Shown: positions 6,839 through 12,756 of the stretch, one piece after another
Layout: every line of letters begins with the position of its first letter
Numbering within the stretch: the first letter of the stretch is position 1
DNA from: CAYLLT01 sp964591605
GTDB taxonomy: Bacteria > Planctomycetota > Phycisphaerae > UBA1845 > PWPN01
Reading direction: 5' to 3'
Length of the DNA: 13,479 nt
Assembly: GCA_964591605.1 (NCBI GenBank)
Contig: CAZQEN010000207.1
Coordinates: 1-13,479, forward strand
Made by a program: the position numbers and the translations under genes
Notes under the pieces: generated by a model
Seen by the model: the letters and a program-made list of their open reading frames with translations, nothing else
The model's database searches: none
What the model was told of the DNA's origin: nothing

Positions 6839-6874
6839 TGGTTTCGCCCGCTCCAGGAGCGTGTGTGAAAACCA
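6839..6874 (+). terminator. Nested hairpin downstream of the SGNH hydrolase
   Basis: Outer arms TGGTTT (6839-6844) and AAACCA (6869-6874) are complementary and enclose the perfect inner stem GCTCC-A-GGAGC (6850-6860). The structure starts 15 nt after the stop codon and is followed by a modestly T-rich stretch (TGTTCTTTCC). This fits a transcription-end structure, but the U-tract is imperfect. Confidence 0.35.
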
Positions 6875-6892
6875 GCACTGTTCTTTCCATCC

Positions 6893-6913
6893 GGCGGCGG
6901 CCTGGCCGCCGCC
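6893..6913. terminator. Perfect GC palindrome between convergent genes
   Basis: GGCGGCGGCC and GGCCGCCGCC form perfect 10-bp arms around a single T (6903). The element lies 23 nt past the end of the nucleoside hydrolase gene and 69 nt past the SGNH stop. It would fold on either strand and could serve as a shared bidirectional terminator. No U-tract follows on either strand, so the stem alone is the evidence. Confidence 0.4.
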
Positions 6914-6935
6914 CGGCCGCCACAGGAGGCAGCCG

Positions 6936-8018
6936 CTACGGGTGCTGGTCATCGGTGGGCGGACGCCTGTCGGGCGGCTGGCTGGCCAACTGCACCAGGG
7001 CCTCCCGAACCCGGATGATCTGCTGGTCGTCAATCGTCAGGTGCCGGTGCCGGCCCTGGGCGGATGGAATGAGGCGCGTCAGACCCTTCTCGTCGGCCTG
7101 AATCGTGCCGGCCGGCGACAGGCCGAAGTATCCCCGGTCGGGACGGACGGCATACAGGACGCTGGTCAAATCCCACGTTTCGCGGTCGTACGGCATCTTC
7201 TGGTAGAGCTCATACGCCTCGCGCAGCGGATGATGCCGGACATAGCGGAAATCCCTCTCGATAGAGTCTGCGGGGAACTTGACGACGCTTCCGATCTCGA
7301 AGCCGCTCGCGACGATCGGCGTCGGCCACGCCGCGTACACCTTGCGGGCCGACGGCAGATCCATCACCACGTTGTATTCCCTGTGGTTGCTGCCCGGCGT
7401 GTACATCCCGGCCATGATCGAGAGCAGCCGGCATTTCCGCTCGACCAGCGCCCGCCCGGAGAGCGGCGAGTGTTCGTCGGCCGGCGAGTCCAGCAGCCGG
7501 GCGATGTTGGTCGAGAAACCGACGACGACCAGGACCACGGTGTGATCGGGCTGGCCGGCCAGGGTCTTTCGCAGGAGAGCGACCGCCTCGGGAGCATCCC
7601 GGCCGCTGCGCAGACGATGGGGATAACGGTCCTGTCCGTTGTCCTGCTGTTCGGAGGGGACACGGATGTAGGGGCTGTCTTCCGGCGCTTTCCCGTTTCT
7701 CACGACGCCCACCGGAACGTGTCCGCGTCCATAGAACGTGTTCACCAGGTCCACGAAGGCAGCGCTGTATTCGTTGTCTTTGGTGATGGTCACGGCCAGA
7801 AGCCGGCATTCCCCGCGGCTCTCGAGGGCATGGATCATGCCGAGGGCGAGGGCGTCATCGATGTCGTTGCCCATGTCCGTGTCGAAGATGAGCGAAGTGA
7901 CCCGCCCGCGTTCTTCCGCCGCGGCGGACTCAGGCTGAGCGGCGCGCCCTTCGGGAGGACTCAAGGCCGTCTGCAGAACGACCACCGTGAGCCACGCCAG
8001 CGTGCGACAGCGATTCAT
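6936..8018 (-). CDS. Secreted nucleoside hydrolase-family protein (inosine/uridine-preferring type fold)
   Basis: This 360-residue protein matches the nucleoside N-ribohydrolase family, which cleaves the N-glycosidic bond of ribonucleosides using a bound Ca2+. A signal peptide (MNRCRTLAWLTVVVLQTALS, cleavage probably near 26-27) predicts export. The family's N-terminal Asp cluster is at 46-55, DTDMGNDIDDALAL, which is two residues longer than the classical DxDxGxDD because of an inserted D-I. Other matches are VVGFSTNIARLL (166-177), the REYNVVMDLPSARKV segment with Asn216 (213-227), and WDLTSVLYAV (282-291), where Asp283 is the likely Ca2+ ligand and Trp replaces the common His before it. 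GGAG lies 9 nt upstream of the ATG. The gene starts 40 nt after the DUF202 stop on the same strand, so the two probably form an operon. The nucleoside substrate is not predictable, and some family members act on other ribosides. Confidence 0.9.
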   Translation of the reverse strand: MNRCRTLAWLTVVVLQTALSPPEGRAAQPESAAAEERGRVTSLIFDTDMGNDIDDALALGMIHALESRGECRLLAVTITKDNEYSAAFVDLVNTFYGRGHVPVGVVRNGKAPEDSPYIRVPSEQQDNGQDRYPHRLRSGRDAPEAVALLRKTLAGQPDHTVVLVVVGFSTNIARLLDSPADEHSPLSGRALVERKCRLLSIMAGMYTPGSNHREYNVVMDLPSARKVYAAWPTPIVASGFEIGSVVKFPADSIERDFRYVRHHPLREAYELYQKMPYDRETWDLTSVLYAVRPDRGYFGLSPAGTIQADEKGLTRLIPSAQGRHRHLTIDDQQIIRVREALVQLASQPPDRRPPTDDQHP

Positions 8019-8044
8019 GGTGTCATACTCCAGTGATTGAGTGT

Positions 8045-8054
8045 CCGGATCCGG
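8045..8054. repeat. 10-bp palindrome in the DUF202/nucleoside hydrolase gap
   Basis: CCGGATCCGG is a perfect palindrome within the 40-nt gap between the two minus-strand genes. It may be a small processing or operator site, or chance. Confidence 0.2.
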
Positions 8055-8058
8055 CAGT

Positions 8059-8451
8059 TCACTGACGGCTCAGCAGCACAAGATAAAGCGTCATGCCGAT
8101 GCCGAGAATGGCCAGGATGATCGAGATCACCGAGTACAAGACGCCTCTGGGCGTCAGGAACGGTTCGCCCCGCTCGAACCGCGACCGGAATTGGAAGTGC
8201 CGGACGGCACTCGCCAGATTGACCCAGACGCCGAGCAGTACCAGCGAGGTCCCCACCCACAGGGACACCCCCATCCGGGGAGGATCCGGCTGACTTGCAC
8301 GAGCCTCGGCCATTTCCCGCAGGAACAACCCGAAGCGGGCCACCACGAAACCGAATCCCATCATCGCGATGCCCGTCCGCATCCAGGCGAGCATCGTGCG
8401 CTCGGCGGCAAAGTACACCCGCGGATCGTGCTGGGAATTGTCACCGGACAT
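8059..8451 (-). CDS. DUF202 (YidH-like) small inner-membrane protein
   Basis: This 130-residue protein has the DUF202 signature: an N-terminal YFAAERTMLAWMRTGIAMMG segment (13-32) containing the conserved A-x-E-R-T-x-L-A-W-x-R-T pattern. It is followed by three predicted membrane segments at about 21-44, 62-82 and 104-127. E. coli YidH is the best-known relative, and its molecular role is unknown. The size fits the family (about 115-130). The start at 8451 is chosen because the conserved domain begins 12 residues later and nothing upstream resembles protein. The ribosome-binding site is weak: GGGAG is 13 nt away and GAGG only 1 nt from the ATG. It is probably co-transcribed with the downstream nucleoside hydrolase. 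Confidence 0.88.
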   Translation of the reverse strand: MSGDNSQHDPRVYFAAERTMLAWMRTGIAMMGFGFVVARFGLFLREMAEARASQPDPPRMGVSLWVGTSLVLLGVWVNLASAVRHFQFRSRFERGEPFLTPRGVLYSVISIILAILGIGMTLYLVLLSRQ

Positions 8452-8908
8452 GCCTCGCAGGATCTCCCATCGATGTCGGCCGAGCCCGCCCCGCCGGAGC
8501 CCATGAGACCAATGTATCCCCCACCCGGGCCGTCCGCCATCAGAAAAGGCTGGCCCGCACGGATGCCCTTTGAGCATCATCCGTACCGGAGCATGGGGAG
8601 GTCCGCGTGCCGCGGATGCATCGGCGCAGCAAAAGTCCGCATTTCCGGGCAAGGTGCGTTCGGGCGGCGACCTGCCGCATCTGACACCGCGCCGTGCACG
8701 TCTCACCATCGTGGAGGCGGGTCTGGTTGATATCTGCGATACGGCTGCATACATTCCGGGTCGACGTCACGCCGCCGCGGGGCGACGAGATGGCCGCGAG
8801 CATCGCCGTGATGGAGGCGATCTGGCGGGCGGAGGCCGAAGGTTGTGAGGTCGCGGTTGGGGGGTATCATCGAATCGGCGCCATGAGGTGCGCCGGGGAA
8901 GCAGGATC
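8452..8908. other. 457-nt divergent intergenic region
   Basis: This region lies between the DUF202 start (minus) and the RidA start (plus). It holds a promoter candidate (8727-8755) and a possible oxidoreductase C-terminal remnant (8694-8912). No tRNA, tandem repeat or other recognisable gene was seen in the rest. Confidence 0.5.
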
Positions 8909-8912
8909 ATGA
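8694..8912 (+). pseudogene. Possible C-terminal remnant of a Gfo/Idh/MocA-type oxidoreductase, ATGA-coupled to the RidA gene
   Basis: This 72-codon frame contains DEMAASIAVMEAIWRAEAEG (31-50) followed by CEVAV. That pattern resembles the last helix and strand of Gfo/Idh/MocA oxidoreductases (roughly S-x-x-V-x-E-A-I-x-R-S-A-x-E-G-x-x-V). Nothing upstream in any frame resembles the rest of such an enzyme, so the bulk of the gene would be deleted. The TGA at 8910-8912 overlaps the RidA ATG (8909-8911), a junction typical of an operon. The match is by eye over about 25 residues. A chance frame or a genuine small coupled gene (for example from the ATG at 8790, 40 codons) cannot be excluded. Confidence 0.22.
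8727..8755 (+). promoter_or_regulatory. Candidate sigma70-type promoter upstream of the RidA gene
   Basis: TTGATA (8727-8732, 5 of 6) and TACATT (8750-8755, 4 of 6) are separated by an optimal 17 nt. Transcription would begin near 8762, leaving a leader of about 147 nt. It lies in an AT-richer patch than its surroundings. Confidence 0.38.
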
Positions 8913-9301
8913 AAGAAAAGCAGGGCATCTATCCTTCGATGGGCCGGACCATGGGGCCGTATTCACCGGCCATCAGCTTTGGGGACCTGGTGTTCGTCTC
9001 AGGACAGGGTCCGCTCGATCCGGAGACCGCCAGGATCTGCGGCGAGACGATCGAAGAGCAGACGGAGCTGACCCTCCAGAATATCAAGCGCATCCTCGAG
9101 GAGGCCGGCTGCACACTGGACGATTGCCTCAAATCAACCGTGCACCTCAAGGACATCCATGATTTCGACCGGTTCAACAAGGTGTACGAGCGGTTTTTCG
9201 GGCCGCCCCGCCCGGCCCGCACCACCGTGCAGTCGGTGCTCTGGGGTGGAATCCTGGTGGAGATCGACGTCATCGCCGGGCGCGGCGCATCCGGGACTTG
9301 A
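8909..9301 (+). CDS. RidA/YjgF/UK114-family protein
   Basis: This 130-residue protein has the length and motifs of the Rid family, trimeric cytoplasmic proteins whose RidA members hydrolyse reactive enamine/imine intermediates formed by PLP enzymes. Visible motifs are GPYSPAI (16-22), FVSGQGPLDPET (29-40), VHLKDIHDFDRFNKVYERFF (78-97), and the C-terminal PARTTVQ and LVEIDVIA segments. Arg104, equivalent to the catalytic Arg105 of E. coli RidA, and Glu118, equivalent to Glu120, are both present, so deaminase activity is credible. The start at 8909 follows an AGGA element and matches the usual N-terminus; an upstream in-frame ATG at 8888 lacks a better site. It lies 247 nt upstream of the catabolic operon on the same strand, but an inverted repeat lies between them, so a shared transcript is unproven. 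Confidence 0.9.
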   Translation: MKEKQGIYPSMGRTMGPYSPAISFGDLVFVSGQGPLDPETARICGETIEEQTELTLQNIKRILEEAGCTLDDCLKSTVHLKDIHDFDRFNKVYERFFGPPRPARTTVQSVLWGGILVEIDVIAGRGASGT

Positions 9302-9319
9302 AAGCGTCATCGCGATCCG

Positions 9320-9350
9320 GTGGATGGCGTTGGCCTTCAAGGTGATCCAC
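9320..9350 (+). terminator. Inverted repeat after the RidA gene
   Basis: GTGGAT (9320-9325) and ATCCAC (9345-9350) form 6-bp arms with a smaller CCTT-C-AAGG palindrome inside the loop. It lies 18 nt after the stop codon. No T-run follows. The rest of the 247-nt gap to the next gene shows no clear promoter or gene. Confidence 0.25.
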
Positions 9351-9548
9351 TTCGCGCAACACCGGGTTGGACGGGCGTTGTCCTGGTCCCGGATACCTGC
9401 GGCTGGGCGTATGGCCTCTCACGCGTGACCTGCACGCTTCGCGGCGGCGTGGCCGATCTTCCGCTGCTGCGATCTTCCCATGGTTCTTCTCCGGCCGGAT
9501 GAACATGGTGGATGACTAATTCCTCTGAGAGTGAAAGCGGAGGAGCAG

Positions 9549-10904
9549 ATGACCCGATACGTGGCTGCGTATGTGCTGTGTGCGAGCGTCGAGGTGCTGG
9601 CGGGGCCGATTCGGCTCGGGCGCGGTCCGCACCTGTTCATCGACGACTACCTGATCGCCGAGTCCAGCGGCCTGCGGCGCGAGATCCGCGAGCCGGTCCG
9701 CCATCCGGAGCCGATCGTCACCGGCAAAGAAGACGGCAACTTCCAGCCGTACCTGACCGTGCTGCGCGACCCGGCGAGCGGGAGATTCCGCCTCTGGTAC
9801 GGTGTTCCCGAGCACGAGAGCCAGACCCACGTGGCCTACATGGAGTCCAAAGATGGCATCCAGTGGATCCGGCCCCGCCGCGTCCTGCCGGACCCCGGCG
9901 GCAAGATCCAGTTCGGCGTCAGCGTCATCGACGAGGGGCCCGGCTTCGCAGATCCGGCGAAACGATACAAGCTGGGCTGGTACCACGACGGGGGCCTGCA
10001 GATCGCCTGTTCGGCCGACGGCTTCGACTGGAAGCCGATCGCGCCGGGCGCGGTCCTCGAGCACAACCACGACATCACCTGCATCTTCCGGGATCCCATT
10101 CGCGGCCGGTACGTGGCCATGGTATCGTCGTATACGGAAGGACCGACCTGGACGGGCAAGCGACGCATTCCGATGCAGAGCGTCAGCAACGATGCCATCC
10201 ACTGGGAAAAGCCATGGGTTGTCATCCGTCCTGACGAACAAGACGAGGGTGATACGCAGTTCTACTGCATGGGCGGCCTGATCGCCCGCGGCGATGTGCT
10301 CATCGGCATGCTCCGCGTGCTGCGCGACGATCTGCCGGCCGAAGAGGGCGGTCCGGTGGCGGGCCTGGGCTACACCGTGCTCGCCTGGAGCCACGATGGC
10401 AAGACGTGGCAGCGTGACCGCAAGCCGTTTCTGCCGCGCAATCCCCGCCCGGGCACGTGGGACCGCGCGATGACCTGGGCAGACTGCCAGTTGATCGTGG
10501 GCGATGAAACGTACATCTACTATGGCGGCTATTCCCGCGGCCATAAGATCGGCCGCTTCACGGATCGGCAGATCGGTGTGGCGAAGATGCCTCTGGACCG
10601 CTACGCGGGCTGGGTCGCCGGAGAACAGGACGGGCGGATGCGCACGCGCCCGCTGCTCACGCCAGGGGGCGAGCTGAGGCTCAACGCCAAGGTGGAAGGC
10701 GAGCTGCGCGTGCGTGTCCTGAATGAGTCGGGCCAGCCGTTGGCCGGGTTCGATGAGGCCGACTGCGAGCCGATCAAGGGCGATTCGGTCAGGCACCGCG
10801 TCCGATGGAAGGGCGGCCGGCTGCCGGGAGGTGAGAAGCCGATTCTACTGGAATTCGCATTGCGCTCGGGCGAGCTGTACGCGTTCGACGTGAGTGATGA
10901 GTGA
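9549..10904 (+). CDS. Secreted five-bladed-propeller protein of GH32/GH43-like fold
   Basis: This 451-residue protein begins with a signal peptide (MTRYVAAYVLCASVEVLA). Its body repeats the bladed pattern of glycoside-hydrolase-like propellers. Strand motifs GRFRLWYG, KRYKLGWY and GRYVAMVSSY alternate with turn motifs SKDGIQW, SADGFDWKPI, SNDAIHWEKP and SHDGKTWQRDRKPF. Early acidic residues (FIDDYLIAES) and the Asp/Glu-rich blades could form an active site, but the GH32 or GH43 catalytic residues cannot be assigned with confidence. About 85 C-terminal residues (LRLNAKVEGELRVRVL onward) form a separate beta-sandwich often seen behind such propellers. A role in binding or cleaving an external carbohydrate is inferred. 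The ATG at 9549 is preferred over an in-frame GTG at 9531 because GGAGG (9539-9543) sits 5 nt before it and it gives a proper signal peptide. The stop overlaps the aldolase start (TGATG). Confidence 0.82.
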   Translation: MTRYVAAYVLCASVEVLAGPIRLGRGPHLFIDDYLIAESSGLRREIREPVRHPEPIVTGKEDGNFQPYLTVLRDPASGRFRLWYGVPEHESQTHVAYMESKDGIQWIRPRRVLPDPGGKIQFGVSVIDEGPGFADPAKRYKLGWYHDGGLQIACSADGFDWKPIAPGAVLEHNHDITCIFRDPIRGRYVAMVSSYTEGPTWTGKRRIPMQSVSNDAIHWEKPWVVIRPDEQDEGDTQFYCMGGLIARGDVLIGMLRVLRDDLPAEEGGPVAGLGYTVLAWSHDGKTWQRDRKPFLPRNPRPGTWDRAMTWADCQLIVGDETYIYYGGYSRGHKIGRFTDRQIGVAKMPLDRYAGWVAGEQDGRMRTRPLLTPGGELRLNAKVEGELRVRVLNESGQPLAGFDEADCEPIKGDSVRHRVRWKGGRLPGGEKPILLEFALRSGELYAFDVSDE

Positions 10905-10917
10905 TGAGTCATGAGGG
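10890..10917 (+). repeat. Four-copy ATGAGTG heptamer array at the propeller/aldolase junction
   Basis: Units are GTGAGTG (10890-10896), ATGAGTG (10897-10903), ATGAGTC (10904-10910) and ATGAGGG (10911-10917). The array contains the propeller stop codon (TGA 10902-10904) and the aldolase start (ATG 10904-10906). Each exact unit offers an ATG and two TGA triplets in different frames. Because 7 is not a multiple of 3, consecutive copies place stops in all three frames. Confidence 0.75.
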
Positions 10918-11698
10918 CTGGCAGGATGATCTTTTCCGCGACCGCGACGGGCGGCCCCGGCTCGTCCGCGGCGTGAGCATCTACAGCGGCTCGACGCGAC
11001 TGGCGGAGCTGGCGGGCCGGCTCGGCTTTGAGACGGTCTGGATCGAGATGGAACACGGGCCGACGGACTTCGCCCAGGCCGAAGCCGTGTGCCAGGCCAT
11101 CGAAGCCGCCGGCGGTTTCGGGACCATCCGCGTCGCCGATGCGCAGCGCGGCAGCATCCTGCGGGGACTCGAGACCGGCGCGCGAATCGTGGTCGTACCG
11201 ATGATAAACACGCCCGAGCAGGCGCGCAGCGTCGTCGAGTTCGGCAAGTTCCCGCCCCTGGGGCAGCGCGGCTACAACACGCGCTCGCGCGGAGTCGGCT
11301 ATGGGCTGACGGCACTGCCGGATGTTTTCGAGGAGGCCAACGCCCGGACGCATCTCATCGTGCAGATCGAGACGCGTCAGGCCGTGGACAACCTTCCGGA
11401 CATCTGCCGGGTCTCGGGCCTATCGGGCATTCTCGTCGGTCCGGGTGACCTGTCGGTGAGCCTGGGCGTGACGGGTCATTTCAAGCATCCCGTGCTCATC
11501 AGCACTGTCACGGACTGCATTCGTACCGCACGCTCGGCCGGTCTGCATGCCGGCATTCTCGCGCCGCCGGGCCCGCTGGTCGACGCTGCGCTGGCGGCCG
11601 GGTGCGACCTGTTGTTCTGCGGCGGCGACGTCACCAATCTCATCGAACCGTGGCGTGAGATTCTCGCGTCGCTCTCCACGAAGGGGGGCCGCCCGTGA
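10904..11698 (+). CDS. HpcH/HpaI-family class II (metal-dependent) pyruvate aldolase
   Basis: This 264-residue protein belongs to the HpcH/HpaI aldolase family, TIM-barrel enzymes that reversibly cleave 2-keto-3-deoxy or 4-hydroxy-2-oxo acids into pyruvate and an aldehyde using a divalent metal. Examples are 2-keto-3-deoxy-L-rhamnonate and 2-keto-3-deoxyglucarate aldolases. Family residues are visible: WIEMEHGP with the base His51, TIRVAD with the pyruvate-binding Arg76, LGQRGYNTRSRG, VQIETRQAVDN with metal ligand Glu156, and GPGDLSVSLG with metal ligand Asp182. Length matches the family (about 250-265). The ATG at 10904 shares its A with the propeller stop (TGATG). No strong Shine-Dalgarno is seen, so translation probably depends on coupling; a GTG one codon upstream (10901) is an alternative. 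The 3' end overlaps the dehydrogenase start (GTGA). The aldehyde partner is unknown, but the downstream aldehyde dehydrogenase probably consumes it. Confidence 0.9.
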   Translation: MSHEGWQDDLFRDRDGRPRLVRGVSIYSGSTRLAELAGRLGFETVWIEMEHGPTDFAQAEAVCQAIEAAGGFGTIRVADAQRGSILRGLETGARIVVVPMINTPEQARSVVEFGKFPPLGQRGYNTRSRGVGYGLTALPDVFEEANARTHLIVQIETRQAVDNLPDICRVSGLSGILVGPGDLSVSLGVTGHFKHPVLISTVTDCIRTARSAGLHAGILAPPGPLVDAALAAGCDLLFCGGDVTNLIEPWREILASLSTKGGRP

Positions 11699-12756
11699 AG
11701 ACGTACCGGGTTGCCCTCTATCCCGGCGACGGCATCGGGCCCGAAGTGCTCGATCAGGCGATGCGCGTGCTTGAGGCGCTTCAGGAGCGCTCCGACTGGC
11801 GGCTGGAGACGACGTGCCTGGACTGGGGCGGCGATTACTACCGCCGGCACGGCCGCGTCGCGCCCGAAGACTTCCTCCAGCAGCTCCGCCCGTTCGACGC
11901 CATCCTTTTAGGGGCACTCGGCGACCCGCAGCGGATCCCGGATCATCTGACGCTCGACCCGCTCATGCGGATGCGCCAGGGTTTCGACCAGTACGCCTGC
12001 CTGCGGCCGTGCCGGCTGCCGCCCGGAGTACGCTCGCCGATTGCGGGCGCACGCGACATCGACCTGATCATCGTGCGTGAGAACTCGGAAGGCGAGTACG
12101 CCATCTGCGGCGGACGCCTGCGCGAGCGGCAGCCGGACGAAGTGGCCATCCAGACGGCGGTGCATACGCGGCGCGGCATCGAGCGGATCCTGCGGTTCGG
12201 CTTCGAGCTCGCGGGCAAGCGGCGCGGGCACCTGACGATGATCACCAAGTCCAACGCGCTGCGTTACGGCATGGTGCTCTGGGACGAGACACTCGAGGCG
12301 GTCCGCGGCGAGTATCCGGGCGTGCAAACGACGCGTGCCCACGCCGATGCCGCGGCGATGGACCTCGTTCGCCGGCCGCAGAAGTTCGACGTGATCGTCG
12401 CGTCCAACCTCTTCGGCGACATTCTCAGCGATCTGAGCGCCGCGATCGTCGGCGGCCTGGGCCTGGCGCCGAGCGCGAACATCAACCCCGATCGGCGGTT
12501 CCCGTCGATGTTCGAGCCGGTGCACGGCTCCGCCCCCGATATCGCCGGCAAGGGCATCGCGAATCCGGTCGCTATGATTCTGAGTGCCGCGATGATGCTG
12601 GACTGGCTCGGCGAAGCGGGCGCGGCGGCGGCGATCGCGCATGCAGTGGATGCGGCCCTGGAAGGCGGCGCCGCGACGGCCGACCTGGGCGGACAGTTCA
12701 CCTGTTCTCAGATGGCCGACTGCATCATCGATCGGCTTCGGGAGAACTACATATGA
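11695..12756 (+). CDS. NAD-dependent tartrate/malate dehydrogenase-like enzyme (isocitrate/isopropylmalate dehydrogenase family)
   Basis: This 353-residue protein belongs to the beta-decarboxylating 2-hydroxyacid dehydrogenases. Details favour the tartrate dehydrogenase/D-malate dehydrogenase branch: LDWGGDYYRRHGR (42-54), DAILLGALGDPQRIPDH (68-84), FDQYACLRPCRL (97-108) and a long VRENSEGEYAICGGRL segment (127-142). Catalytic and metal residues are in place: Lys185 in ITKSNAL, Asp218, and Asp242 and Asp246 in NLFGDILSD. EPVHGSAPDIAGKGIANP (274-291) carries the Asp-Ile pair that goes with NAD rather than NADP use. The start is GTG at 11695, overlapping the aldolase stop (GTGA), with AAGGGGGG (11681-11688) 6 nt upstream. 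The ATGA overlap at its end couples it to the aldehyde dehydrogenase. In this context it probably oxidises and may decarboxylate a hydroxy-diacid. 3-Isopropylmalate dehydrogenase is less likely because no leucine genes are near. Confidence 0.88.
   Translation: MKTYRVALYPGDGIGPEVLDQAMRVLEALQERSDWRLETTCLDWGGDYYRRHGRVAPEDFLQQLRPFDAILLGALGDPQRIPDHLTLDPLMRMRQGFDQYACLRPCRLPPGVRSPIAGARDIDLIIVRENSEGEYAICGGRLRERQPDEVAIQTAVHTRRGIERILRFGFELAGKRRGHLTMITKSNALRYGMVLWDETLEAVRGEYPGVQTTRAHADAAAMDLVRRPQKFDVIVASNLFGDILSDLSAAIVGGLGLAPSANINPDRRFPSMFEPVHGSAPDIAGKGIANPVAMILSAAMMLDWLGEAGAAAAIAHAVDAALEGGAATADLGGQFTCSQMADCIIDRLRENYI

Noticed and set aside
6861..8036. 391-codon plus-strand open frame antisense to the nucleoside hydrolase
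   Set aside because: The minus strand has the clear nucleoside hydrolase motifs, and the plus frame has none.
8452..8754. 101-codon N-terminal extension of the DUF202 gene
   Set aside because: The extension is Arg/Gly/Pro-rich with no domain, and the DUF202 domain starts directly after the ATG at 8451.
9516..10796. 426-codon minus-strand open frame antisense to the propeller gene
   Set aside because: A shadow of high-GC codon use. The plus-strand gene has a signal peptide, a ribosome-binding site and repeated blade motifs.
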